NCBI GenBank assembly: GCA_002441465.1
Contig: DJWE01000035.1
Location: 1-13,143 of the forward strand
DNA from: Propionibacteriaceae bacterium UBA6238
GTDB lineage: Bacteria > Actinomycetota > Actinomycetes > Propionibacteriales > Propionibacteriaceae
DNA: 13,143 nt
Reading direction: 5' to 3'
Shown: positions 1-7,480 of the stretch, piece by piece
Layout: each line of letters starts with the position of its first letter
Position numbering within the stretch: the stretch's first letter is position 1
The notes under the pieces: model-generated
Database searches by the model: none
Seen by the model: the letters and a program-made list of their open reading frames with translations, nothing else
What the model was told of the DNA's origin: nothing
Translations under genes and position numbers: made by a program

Positions 1-269
1 TGGGCGGTGACGTGGAGGTTGTCGATGGATCCGTTGTCGGCGGCTCGGGTGGCTGTGGTCTGCCCGTGGGGTCCGGTGGCGTTGAGGGCTGCTGCGGCTC
101 TGGCTCCGTCTTGTGCTGCTGCCTGGGCTGTTGCTTGTGCCCAGGTGAGCATGGCCCACTGCATGGTCAGCCAGAGGGAGCTGAGGACGAGTGGGAAGAG
201 GATGGTGGCCAGGACGGAGGAGCTGAGGCCCCGTTGGTCCTGGTCAGGAGGGGAGGTTGGCCTGCACAT
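1..269 (-). CDS. tadE: TadE-like pseudopilin (3' end outside the window)
   Basis: Eighty-nine codons are visible and the gene runs off the left edge. After a short polar leader comes DQDQRGLSSSVLATILFPL and a hydrophobic segment at about residues 18-40, then an alanine/glutamine-rich stretch with QDGARAAAAL. That is the usual TadE layout: one N-terminal membrane helix followed by a helical region with an (A/E)GARAAA-type motif. TadE-family minor pilins help assemble Tad/Flp pili at the membrane. The acidic residue usual a few positions after the cleavage glycine is absent, where the pilin next door has one. I chose the ATG at 269-267, in frame and overlapping the pilin gene by 26 bp, which implies translational coupling; no other upstream start fits. 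The family call rests on architecture and context, because the C-terminal half is not visible. Confidence 0.72.
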   Translation of the reverse strand, partial: MCRPTSPPDQDQRGLSSSVLATILFPLVLSSLWLTMQWAMLTWAQATAQAAAQDGARAAAALNATGPHGQTTATRAADNGSIDNLHVTA

Positions 270-423
270 ATGCGGTGATCGCGGAGATGATCAGGACGGC
301 GATCCCGACGGCCCCGGCCAGGAGGATCGCGTTCTCGGTGGACTGGGACAGGCCCCGCTGATCCCTGACACGCGTGGTGTGGGTGTGGAGGGTGGCGGTG
401 AGGTAGCTGTAGAGGGCAAGCAT
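244..423 (-). CDS. flp: Flp/Tad-type small pilin, 59 aa
   Basis: A 59-residue protein with a basic N-terminal leader (to about residue 24), the segment DQRGLSQSTENAILLAGAVG, and one hydrophobic helix at about 31-52. Flp pilins are short prepilins cleaved after a glycine just before a hydrophobic helix that carries a conserved glutamate. Here G24 is the likely cleavage point and E30 the likely conserved glutamate, at mature position 6 rather than the usual 5. Flp polymers form the pilus shaft outside the membrane. The start is the ATG at 423-421, with a GAAAGGA ribosome site at 434-440. The gene lies 22 bp after tadC and overlaps tadE, the usual place for pilin genes in actinobacterial Tad loci. 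No prepilin peptidase is encoded in the window, so one must come from elsewhere. Confidence 0.75.
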   Translation of the reverse strand: MLALYSYLTATLHTHTTRVRDQRGLSQSTENAILLAGAVGIAVLIISAITAYVQANLPS

Positions 424-445
424 CGAAGTGGGTTCCTTTCGGTTG

Positions 446-1333
446 TTAGATCATGCGGAGGACTGCGGGGACGACCAGGGTGATCGCCAGGACGAGGACG
501 AGCAGGGTGACGGGGATGGCGATGCGTTCCCCGTCGGCGTTGGCGCGGCTGATTTGTTGGTTGAGGGTGGCGTTGCGCATGGCGGCGCCGCGTGCGCGTA
601 GTGAGGAGTAGATGCGGGTGCCGTCGGCGCCGGCCAGGCGCATGATGTCGGCCAGGTCGACCAGGTCGGGCAGGTCGTAGTGGTGGCCCATGTCTGCCAG
701 CGCGTCCCACGGGTTCTGGCCGGTGTATTGGGTGCGGCGCAACACGGTGGCCAGGCGTTGGAACACCCACGAGTCGCCGGTGTCCGCGGCACGGAGCAAG
801 GCTTCGGGGACGGTGGCGCCGGAGAGCCGCTCGAGGGCCACCATTTCCACGAACGCCACCAGCGCGTAGCTGAACTCTTCGCGGGCCTTCCGGGCTTGGT
901 CGCGGAGTTCGTTGTTGGGAAGGAACCACATGATGGCCGCGAACCCGATCGAGCCGAGGACGGGCACCGCGACAGGGATCGGGAGGCCCAGCAGCATGGT
1001 CGCGGCGCTGATCACCGGGACCACGAGGAGGCCGAGGATGCCGGAGATCAGTTTGGAGCCGTAGAACGCGGCCTTCGTGCGGCCCAGGAGAGCGAGGTCC
1101 TTCTCCGGGGCGGCGCCCCAGATGATCGCGGGGAGGTGGCGTTCGGCCCAGCGGCCAAGCCGCACCTCCGCATCCACAGCCGGCCCGGTAGGTGTGTCGA
1201 GGGTGATGCGGGGTTGGAGGCGGCCGATGGCGTCCTTCAGATGGGTCGGGGCCGGAACCAGGCCGGCGACCAGCAGCACGAGGCCGGCGGTGATCGTGGC
1301 GCCCGAGAGCATGGCCAGCTGCAGCGCGGTCAT
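446..1333 (-). CDS. tadC: TadC-like pilus assembly inner-membrane platform protein
   Basis: A 295-aa integral membrane protein of the GspF/TadC superfamily. An N-terminal membrane segment lies at about 9-27, a hydrophobic pair at about 95-137, and a C-terminal segment at about 270-291. A cytoplasmic type II secretion F-like helical domain (about 153-268) carries VALERLSGATVPEALLRAA. In Tad systems TadB and TadC form the membrane platform that couples the TadA ATPase to pilin extrusion. I chose the ATG at 1333-1331 because it overlaps the tadB stop in an ATGA arrangement; the longer ORF upstream would intrude into tadB. TadB and TadC are both exactly 295 aa, consistent with an ancient duplication. 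The family is secure; the TadC label depends on position after TadB. Confidence 0.88.
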   Translation of the reverse strand: MTALQLAMLSGATITAGLVLLVAGLVPAPTHLKDAIGRLQPRITLDTPTGPAVDAEVRLGRWAERHLPAIIWGAAPEKDLALLGRTKAAFYGSKLISGILGLLVVPVISAATMLLGLPIPVAVPVLGSIGFAAIMWFLPNNELRDQARKAREEFSYALVAFVEMVALERLSGATVPEALLRAADTGDSWVFQRLATVLRRTQYTGQNPWDALADMGHHYDLPDLVDLADIMRLAGADGTRIYSSLRARGAAMRNATLNQQISRANADGERIAIPVTLLVLVLAITLVVPAVLRMI

Positions 1334-2217
1334 CGCACACCCCCCTGCTTCCCGGCGACAGCGGTATCGGCTGTGGCGGGCTGTCCGGTGACGCCGGCGC
1401 CGATGAACCGGGGCAGCGGTTTGGCGGCGGAGATGCGGCCCATCCACACCAAGGCGGCCAGGTACATGGACATGAACACGGTCAACAGGACCTGCCCCAG
1501 CGGGGTGCGGTAGGGCTCGACGTAGCTGCCGGCCAGGAACAGCCCCCCGAGGAGGAGCGCGGAGATGATGGTGATCATGCGGGCGGCGGTGCGGGCCTTC
1601 TGCTGCTCGGTTTCGACCTGGCGGCGTGCCTTGACGTCCTCGTCGATCGATTCGGCCAGGCCCTGCATCGCGGACGCGACACCGGGGCCGCGGCGTTCCG
1701 CGGCGAGGATCAGGGTGGCGGCGAACAGGTCCCCGGTCGCATCATCCAACTCGTCAGCAAACAACCGCAGCGCAGTGGCGGTGGCGACGTTCGCCCGGAC
1801 TCGTGCGGCGAGGCGGCCGATTTCGGGGGCCAGCGCGGCCGGCGCGGAGCGGGCGGCGTGCAGGATCGCCTGCTCCAGGCCGCGGCCCACGGTCAGGACG
1901 CCGCCGAGGGCGCGGGCGAGGTCCGCCAGCGCGTTGAGCCGCTCGATGCGGTTCGTCGCCCGACCGGTGACCATCTTGTAGATCATCACCGAGGCGGCTG
2001 GTGCGATGACCAGGGCGACGAGCCACCCGGTCACCACGGCGATCAGGGCGCCGGCGGCCAGGCCGGCGAGGGCGACGGTGCGGACCTTCGACAGCCGGCG
2101 GCGCCGCCGGAGCCTCGGCGCCTTCGCGGGGGTGACGGGGTGGGGGGTCAGTGCGTAGATCAGGCCGAGGATGCCGGCGACGATCAACGCACCAGACAGT
2201 GCCGCCAGGACGGTCAT
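1330..2217 (-). CDS. tadB: TadB-like pilus assembly inner-membrane platform protein
   Basis: A 295-aa membrane protein of the GspF/TadB superfamily. Hydrophobic segments lie at about 2-22, 45-80, 214-232 and 240-259, with a basic cluster (RLRRRRRLSKVR) at 35-46 between the first two, predicted to be cytoplasmic. The F-like domain is at about 92-210 and contains ALGGVLTVGRGLEQAI. It should pair with the following TadC-like protein to form the platform that transmits TadA ATPase motion. The start is the ATG at 2217-2215, which overlaps the tadA stop by ATGA; a much longer ORF in this frame simply runs through tadA out of frame and is not real. No frameshift or missing segment is seen. Confidence 0.88.
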   Translation of the reverse strand: MTVLAALSGALIVAGILGLIYALTPHPVTPAKAPRLRRRRRLSKVRTVALAGLAAGALIAVVTGWLVALVIAPAASVMIYKMVTGRATNRIERLNALADLARALGGVLTVGRGLEQAILHAARSAPAALAPEIGRLAARVRANVATATALRLFADELDDATGDLFAATLILAAERRGPGVASAMQGLAESIDEDVKARRQVETEQQKARTAARMITIISALLLGGLFLAGSYVEPYRTPLGQVLLTVFMSMYLAALVWMGRISAAKPLPRFIGAGVTGQPATADTAVAGKQGGVR

Positions 2218-3737
2218 GGGCGGGTCCCCCGCTCGGCGTTGAAGCCGGCCAGGTCGAACCCGAACCGCTCCAGGGCCCGGAAGCGTGGGGGCAGGATCTG
2301 CGCGGTGGCGCGGTGGCTGCCCGGCTCGGCGGCGAAGATCGTGGTGGTGGCATAGCCCTTGGCGTCCTCGCCGGGTTCGACGGCGATGATCTCGGACACC
2401 CAGCGCCGCTTGCGCCAGGTCCCGTCGGGCTGTTGGACGGATTCGACCTGGAGTTGGACGATCACGTCGATGTCCTCGGCGATCACGTTGAGCGCGTATT
2501 CGCGGGTGATGTTGGCGCCCTCCTGCGTCGCACAGGTCACGAGCTTGCGGATCGCCCCCTCCGCCGTGCGGGCATGCGTGGTGGACATGGAGCCGGAGCC
2601 CGACTGCATGCACTTGAACATGGTCACGATCTCCGAGCCGCGGACCTCGCCGACGATCGTGTAGGACAGGTTGGCTCTGAGGGAGTCTTCGAGGGCTTCG
2701 CGGACGGTGTATTCGCCGGCGCGGCGGCCGTTGAGGCCGATCTCCCCGGAGCCGGGGTTGGCCTGCCACTCGTGGACCACCTGATGATCCCCGGTGTCCT
2801 TGAGATACAGCTCGTACTCGGTCTCGATCGTGCCGATCTGCACATGCGCCGGCAGCTCATGCGCCAACGCCCGCAACATCGTGGTCTTCCCCGTCCCCTG
2901 ATCCCCCGAGACCACCAGCGACATCCGGGCCTGCACCACCGCAGACAAGAACGACGCCGCCACCGAGGACAGGGAGCCCAGCGCGACGAGTTCGTGGAGG
3001 CCCGCATCTACGAGGCGGTTGCGGCGAATGATCACCGTCGGCCGTGACGTCACCCACGCCGAGGCGAACAGCCTCGCGCGGTTCGGCAGCGCCAGGTGCA
3101 GCTTCGTCGCCGCCTCGGAGAACTCCCGCGGCTTGGGCTGGTGAGCGGCCAAGAACGTCAGGTACTCGATCAGCTGCTCATCGCTTGACGCCACCGGCGC
3201 GGCGGGGACCAGTTCACCGTCGCTGTTCTCCACCAGCACGTTGTCGAAGCCGGAGATGATCACGTTCTCCACCGCGTCATCGTCGAGATACGGTTGCAGC
3301 CGGCCGAGGCGGAACACCGCATCGAACAAGGCCTGCGCGAGTTGGTCCTGGTGGTCCAGGGTCCAGGTCAGTTGGCCGCGGACGGTGGAGGCGCGGGACT
3401 CCTCCTCCAGCACCGCCGCGATGATCTCCCGCCCCACCGCCTCCCGCTGCGCGGGGTCGGGGTCGCGCTCCGAGAGTTCCGCCGATACCCGTTCGCGGAG
3501 CGTGTCGACCAGACTCCAGTCGATCTCGCCGGCGATGCGGCGCTGGACCCGTGGTGCCAGCACGGGCCGCACCAGCTCGGGCTGCGCGTCGGGCGGCTGC
3601 TGGGCTTGGCGGCGTGGCTCGTCGGTGGTGAGCATGCGGAAGCTGCCGCGGGTCCGGCCCGCCGGTGGGGTGGGCTGGGTGAACAGTGCCAGGGTGCCGG
3701 GGTCGATCTCGGCAGCGGCTTCGAGTGCGTCGCTCAT
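2214..3737 (-). CDS. tadA: TadA/CpaF-type pilus assembly ATPase
   Basis: A 507-aa hexameric secretion ATPase of the VirB11/GspE/TadA family that powers pilus assembly at the cytoplasmic face of the membrane. All expected motifs are present: Walker A GDQGTGKTT at 278-286, an acidic Asp-box-like stretch IETEYEL at 304-310, Walker B-like YTIVGEVRG at 359-367, and a His box SMSTTHA at 383-389. The N-terminal domain (about 70-250) includes the LDDDAVENVIISG segment typical of CpaF/TadA. The first 65 residues are proline- and charge-rich linker. The start is the ATG at 3737-3735, in ATGA overlap with the preceding ParA-like gene. TadA relatives on actinobacterial mobile elements are often labelled conjugal-transfer associated; the sequence does not prove that role here. 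Confidence 0.95.
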   Translation of the reverse strand: MSDALEAAAEIDPGTLALFTQPTPPAGRTRGSFRMLTTDEPRRQAQQPPDAQPELVRPVLAPRVQRRIAGEIDWSLVDTLRERVSAELSERDPDPAQREAVGREIIAAVLEEESRASTVRGQLTWTLDHQDQLAQALFDAVFRLGRLQPYLDDDAVENVIISGFDNVLVENSDGELVPAAPVASSDEQLIEYLTFLAAHQPKPREFSEAATKLHLALPNRARLFASAWVTSRPTVIIRRNRLVDAGLHELVALGSLSSVAASFLSAVVQARMSLVVSGDQGTGKTTMLRALAHELPAHVQIGTIETEYELYLKDTGDHQVVHEWQANPGSGEIGLNGRRAGEYTVREALEDSLRANLSYTIVGEVRGSEIVTMFKCMQSGSGSMSTTHARTAEGAIRKLVTCATQEGANITREYALNVIAEDIDVIVQLQVESVQQPDGTWRKRRWVSEIIAVEPGEDAKGYATTTIFAAEPGSHRATAQILPPRFRALERFGFDLAGFNAERGTRP

Positions 3738-4465
3738 GCTGAGACCCCCAGGGCGGTGATGGATGTGGTGTGGAGTTCCTCGGCGGCCTGCCGCAGCGCC
3801 TTGCGAAGCTTCAGGCCACGCTTCGGCTCCGGCCGGCCGTGGCTGAGGACCTCGGCCTCCTCCGGCGCCCACGGCAACGACACGCTGACCTCGCGTTTGA
3901 TCACCGACGCCACAGCGTGGGCCGTATACGGCCGGTTCGGGCCGATCAGCAGCCCACGCACCGGGGCATCCGAAGGGACCTCCGCGGCCGCCACGGCCGC
4001 AACCGACGGCAGATCAGAACGCATGACCAGCAGGAGCTCGTCGGCGGCCCGGGCCAGGGGGGTCGCAACATGGGTGTGGCCGAGGCGGCCCAGATCAATC
4101 AGGACGTCGACGCCAAGCTGAGACAGCACCCGCAGCTGCGCGGCCAGCGCCGGCCACAGATCGCTGAGTCCGCCGGCCTGCGCGGCGCCGGCGGGCCCGG
4201 GGATCAGGGACGCGGTCTCCGACAGCCGCAACGGCAACTCCCGCACCGCGGCCTCGAGGGCGCCCTGCCGGTGGGCGGACCAGAGTTCCACCAGGGTGCC
4301 GGGATGAGCCACGGTGCCGCGGTAATAGCCCGCCAGGATCGCCGACCCGCCCACGGGGTCGGCGTCGACCAACAGCACCTGGTTCGGCCACTCCAACGCC
4401 AGACCCAACGCGGTGGTCGTCACCCCAGGCGAACCCGCGGCAGAGGTGAGCGCGTAGACAGCCAT
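3734..4465 (-). CDS. TadZ/CpaE-like ParA-fold protein with degenerate Walker A
   Basis: A 243-aa MinD/ParA-fold protein. The N-terminus reads SAAGSPGVTTTALGLALE: the P-loop shape is kept, but both lysines of the canonical KGGxGKTT motif are gone (A10 and V15 instead). The Walker A' strand LLVDADP at 31-37 is intact, and a Walker B-like strand VDVLIDLG lies at about 118-125. TadZ/CpaE proteins localise the Tad machine at a cell pole or site, and atypical P-loops are common among them. The start ATG at 4465-4463 overlaps the upstream stop as TGATG, and its own stop overlaps tadA. It is part of the pilus operon and distinct from the true partition ATPase at 8391-9170. Whether it binds or hydrolyses ATP cannot be read from sequence. 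Confidence 0.82.
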   Translation of the reverse strand: MAVYALTSAAGSPGVTTTALGLALEWPNQVLLVDADPVGGSAILAGYYRGTVAHPGTLVELWSAHRQGALEAAVRELPLRLSETASLIPGPAGAAQAGGLSDLWPALAAQLRVLSQLGVDVLIDLGRLGHTHVATPLARAADELLLVMRSDLPSVAAVAAAEVPSDAPVRGLLIGPNRPYTAHAVASVIKREVSVSLPWAPEEAEVLSHGRPEPKRGLKLRKALRQAAEELHTTSITALGVSA

Positions 4466-5172
4466 CAGGTGTCCCGGCTGTCGAGGACCAGCGCCGCACG
4501 ACCCAACGCGGCCGCCGCCGCCGTCCGCGGCGCATCAGCTTCCGCGACATCCACCGAGACCGAGACCTGGCCAGAAGCCTCGTCGCGGGCGGTGGCCACC
4601 ACCACCGCGGGAATCACCACGTTGACGGTGCACTGCGCCGTGGTGGTGCCCTCAGAGGTGTCGATGGTGCCGGACTCCCCCGCCGCGCAGGCGTAGGCCG
4701 GTTCGGTCAGGATCACCCGCACCCGGTCCCCGACCTGCAACGGCACAGCCGGCTCCGCACCAGGCGGCAACGACAGACCCACCACCGTGCGACCCGACGC
4801 CGGCACCATGACCTCGACCCCCGCGGTTGGGCCCACCAGGGACCCGGCCGCCACATCATGCGCCGCACGCTTCCCCAACAGGTCGGGCAGCTCATCGGCT
4901 TGGAGGTAGGCGAGTTGCTGGTTGGGGGCGATCGCAACGGTGGTGAACATCTCGGCCGTCATCACCTCACCGCGAGCCACGGGGACGCGGGCGGCGACTG
5001 CCTCGACGGTGGAGCCGGTCGACCAGAACACCAACGCTCCCCCGGCCGCCCCCAAGAGGATGAGCAGCCCCGCTAACACCGCGAACAGCGGCCGACGCTG
5101 GGTCCGAGCGGCCGGCGCCGCCATGATCGGTCTCGCGGTAGTTGGTTCGTCTCCTGTTGGAGCCATAGTCAT
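4465..5172 (-). CDS. cpaB: CpaB/RcpC-like SAF-domain protein, first gene of the Tad operon
   Basis: A 235-aa protein with a short proline/threonine-rich cytoplasmic tail, one membrane anchor at about 28-50, and an extracytoplasmic SAF domain at about 57-120 (VPVARGEVMTAEMF, then a region ending in VAAGSLVGPTAGVE). A RcpC/CpaB-type beta-rich region follows (RTVVGLSLPP, PLQVGDRVRVIL). SAF proteins of this family are periplasmic or cell-wall-side Tad components. Two cysteines (in YACAAGE and TAQCTVN) might form a disulfide. I chose the ATG at 5172-5170, with a modest GAGAG about 7 nt upstream; a GTG two codons earlier and a second ATG two codons later are alternatives. It follows a 92-bp gap with repeats, so the operon promoter probably lies there. 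Six further genes follow with overlaps or short gaps. Confidence 0.83.
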   Translation of the reverse strand: MTMAPTGDEPTTARPIMAAPAARTQRRPLFAVLAGLLILLGAAGGALVFWSTGSTVEAVAARVPVARGEVMTAEMFTTVAIAPNQQLAYLQADELPDLLGKRAAHDVAAGSLVGPTAGVEVMVPASGRTVVGLSLPPGAEPAVPLQVGDRVRVILTEPAYACAAGESGTIDTSEGTTTAQCTVNVVIPAVVVATARDEASGQVSVSVDVAEADAPRTAAAAALGRAALVLDSRDT

Positions 5173-5264
5173 GGTCACACTCTCTATCAACCCGGGCACA
5201 GTGGTCCCATGGCGTAAACCTATCTTCCACGCAACATTTCCACTAGTGCACTTTCGGGCACTTC
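5173..5264 (-). promoter_or_regulatory. Tad operon promoter/operator region
   Basis: This is the only sizeable gap ahead of the pilus operon. Read on the minus strand it begins with AAGTGC twice at a 10-bp interval (plus-strand GCACTT at 5248-5253 and 5258-5263), so both copies face the same side of the helix. The overlapping palindromes AGTGCACT (5246-5253) and CACTAGTG (5241-5248) follow, and then GTGGAA twice, 13 bp apart. The run sits just past the stop of the tandem-HTH gene. Phased repeats and palindromes fit a regulator-binding region. No convincing -35/-10 pair of the housekeeping type is visible; TAGGTT is the best -10 candidate and is weak. The operator role is inference. Confidence 0.45.
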
Positions 5265-5627
5265 TTAAGGGAGTGCGGGGACTCCGTAGAGCTCCGCGAG
5301 CCGCTGCGCGTGCTTGGCCCATGGCCGATGCGTCCCGGCCTCCCACCGCGCCACCGTGCTGGCAGCAACCCCCACCTCTGCGGCCACCTCGTCTTGGGTC
5401 AAGCCACGGCGCAGTCTAAGAGACCGCAGGGTCACCGCCCCCGGCTCCTCCAGGTCGATCCCAAGCAGTGAACAGATCGTCGCCCAGGTCGCCGGATGAG
5501 GCGTCGAGCGTCCGTGCTCCCACGCCGCGACCCGGGTGCCGTCCGCGACACCAACCCGCTGAGCCAGCTGCGCCTGCGTGAGACCCGCGGCCAGCCTCGC
5601 CTCACGGAGCCGCTCTGCCACTGACAT
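5265..5627 (-). CDS. Tandem Xre-type HTH transcriptional regulator
   Basis: A 120-aa protein made almost entirely of two Xre/Cro-type helix-turn-helix domains. The first (about 4-58) has LRLREARLAAGLTQAQLAQRVG-like features and ends in WEHGRSTPHPATW; the second (about 66-118) has LRRGLTQDEVAAEVGVAAST followed by VARWEAGTHRP. Each keeps the usual LTQ...(A/V)A..VGV and W(E)xG signatures. No ligand or peptidase domain is attached. Such proteins are usually repressors or repressor/activators, and two domains in one chain could read two adjacent half-sites. The ATG at 5627-5625 begins the first HTH helix 22 bp after the sigma-like gene's stop; no strong ribosome site is seen, so translation may be coupled. 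The Tad operon starts 92 bp further on, making it a likely target. Confidence 0.87.
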   Translation of the reverse strand: MSVAERLREARLAAGLTQAQLAQRVGVADGTRVAAWEHGRSTPHPATWATICSLLGIDLEEPGAVTLRSLRLRRGLTQDEVAAEVGVAASTVARWEAGTHRPWAKHAQRLAELYGVPALP

Positions 5628-5649
5628 GCCCACAGGATAGGGGCCCGCC

Positions 5650-7479
5650 TCACCGCGACACCCCCCGCACACCAGGGGCGGGCCGACCACCCCGATGCTC
5701 CGGCCTCACCGCCACCGACTCCCCCACCGGTCCCTCCCCCGACTGCAGCACCTGCGCCAGGAGCCGCAACGTCACCGGACCCTGCACCGCCGACGTCGGC
5801 GAAGACTGATCCTCCTGCCCGGCGAGGTAGCGGTCCACAAGAAGCCTGGTCCCCTCACGGGCATCCCGATGGGCAGTCGACACCGACGATCCTGTCTCCT
5901 CCCCCACTGCAGCCAACGTCTTACGCTGACCAGACAGCCCCAGACGACCCGCCATCACCTCACTCAGCCGACCCGGCAACCCCTCCACCAACTGCGCCAC
6001 GCGCTCGCGCTCATCCCTGAGCAGCACCCTCTCCTCGGGTGACTCACTGACCGGCCCCACCGTGCGGTCCTGCCCGCTGGCGAAGTCCCCGATCCGTTCA
6101 CTGACCACCTCCCGAGACTGAGCCCGACGGCGGTTGCTGTCCCAGAACTCGTAGCCGGCCTCCCGGTACGCGAACGACCCCCACGACGCGCGACGAGGGT
6201 CCCACCGGTCCACGATCTCCGCCATCCGCAGCGACGCCTCCGCGACATATTCATCACGCGCATGGGCCAGAGCAGGTGGGATCCTCTTGCTCCAATGCTT
6301 GGCAGCCGCCACACCCGACGCGACGATCGACGCCCGCGCCAACCGGCCCCGCTCCACCAACGCATCCAACTCGCTCGGCGACGCGCCCGCTGTCAAGGCC
6401 TGGGCCTCCGCAACACCCGACCTGGCCGCCGCAGCGATCACCCCAGCGTCACGTTGCCCCGCGAGCTCAACCAGCGCCGCGTGATCCTCGATCCTCGGCC
6501 TCTCCGGATCCAGCAGCGCACTCCTCGGCCCTGCCACCCGCTGCGTCGGACTCGTGTCCGCGGTGAACCTCACCGCCGGCCCCACACCAGACACCACCGG
6601 CGCCCTCACAGGCGGTTCTGGTTCACTGACCCGACGAGGCAGGACTACGGCGGCCAGATCACTGCGCTGCTCCAACGACACCGCAGCAGCCACCAGACCA
6701 GACTCCACCCGCATATCAGCAGGCGTCACCGCCAACGCGGCCGCCAGATTCCCACCAAACCCAGTAGCCAGAAGGCCGCGAAGCTTGTCGGCCTCGCTGG
6801 ACTGAGTGGCTGTCAGCTGGAGCGCCAGCATGGCCTTACGGAGGTCGTCCGTCGGGGCTGTCTGACGCGGGAGCATCTCTTTCCACACCTCGTACGCCCG
6901 GAGCCACTGCATGCGACTTGCTTCCAGCGCCACCAGGAGGCGTTCGTGGCCAACACCGTCGGCGACCTCCAAGCCCTTCATCGCAGTCGCCCCGGCGCTG
7001 AGCAGCGAGTACTGGGTACGACTCACGACCAAAGCCGCACTCGGGTCAATCGTGTCGATTGTCGACGCGAGAGTCAGTCGCCATTCATTCAGCCCGGCCT
7101 CGAAGGTCCTGATCGGAGGAGTCGCCTCAAGCAGACTGCGCTCCACCCCTGCCAGCACGAGCTTGGACGCACCCTCCGCCCGGCGGGAGGCAGCACGAGT
7201 GACATACAGCGCAACCGCGCGCAACTCATGGCGTTCACGCTGATTAGGCGGCGTGCCCGGTAGTACATCTAGACCCACCTCCCGCAAAGCGGTGCGTCGA
7301 AGCTGCAAGGGGTCTGCAACCACCAGCGAGCGGACCCCAGCGGCGCGTCGGATCGCCGGATCAGCCCCACCGAGGAGCTCATCGCACTGGCTGACGGTGT
7401 GCGCCCAAGTGTTCAGCGACACACTGCCCCCATTCAGGACCGCAGCGGCGGCCCGAACTGCTCGCTCAAACCTCGCCAC
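5650..7479 (-). CDS. Large sigma-70-like protein with unrecognised N-terminal domain
   Basis: About 609 aa. The last 240 residues look like a sigma-70 factor. A region 2-like block at about 373-452 runs from LVERGRLARASIV through DEYVAEASLRMAEIVDRWDPRR to WGSFAYREAGYEFW, matching the usual DLIQEG...F(D)P.RG..F.(S)TYA pattern in spacing. A region 4-like HTH at about 491-551 has LVEGLPGRLSEVM and TLAAVGEETGSSVSTAHRDAR. No region 3 is obvious between them. The first 360 residues are helical and alanine/leucine-rich and match no family I recognise; a proline-rich linker lies at about 284-303. I prefer the GTG at 7479-7477, one base after the upstream stop with AAGGG five bases ahead; an ATG at 7509 would overlap the upstream gene by 29 bp and lacks a ribosome site. 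Its place before the HTH and Tad genes suggests it directs their transcription. Confidence 0.72.
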   Translation of the reverse strand: MARFERAVRAAAAVLNGGSVSLNTWAHTVSQCDELLGGADPAIRRAAGVRSLVVADPLQLRRTALREVGLDVLPGTPPNQRERHELRAVALYVTRAASRRAEGASKLVLAGVERSLLEATPPIRTFEAGLNEWRLTLASTIDTIDPSAALVVSRTQYSLLSAGATAMKGLEVADGVGHERLLVALEASRMQWLRAYEVWKEMLPRQTAPTDDLRKAMLALQLTATQSSEADKLRGLLATGFGGNLAAALAVTPADMRVESGLVAAAVSLEQRSDLAAVVLPRRVSEPEPPVRAPVVSGVGPAVRFTADTSPTQRVAGPRSALLDPERPRIEDHAALVELAGQRDAGVIAAAARSGVAEAQALTAGASPSELDALVERGRLARASIVASGVAAAKHWSKRIPPALAHARDEYVAEASLRMAEIVDRWDPRRASWGSFAYREAGYEFWDSNRRRAQSREVVSERIGDFASGQDRTVGPVSESPEERVLLRDERERVAQLVEGLPGRLSEVMAGRLGLSGQRKTLAAVGEETGSSVSTAHRDAREGTRLLVDRYLAGQEDQSSPTSAVQGPVTLRLLAQVLQSGEGPVGESVAVRPEHRGGRPAPGVRGVSR

Positions 7480-7480
7480 T

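Noticed and set aside
1334..1447. Longer tadC reading frame beginning at 1447
   Set aside because: It would overlap tadB by more than 100 bp; the ATG at 1333 gives the usual ATGA coupling and the natural N-terminal membrane helix.
680..1513. Long plus-strand open frame of 277 codons
   Set aside because: It is antisense to tadC and the end of tadB, which have clear membrane-platform features; its predicted product is His/Arg/Gly-rich low-complexity typical of a GC-rich shadow frame.
2151..4121. Plus-strand frames of 298 and 275 codons
   Set aside because: Both are antisense to tadA and the TadZ-like gene with their intact ATPase motifs. No ribosome sites or recognisable domains.
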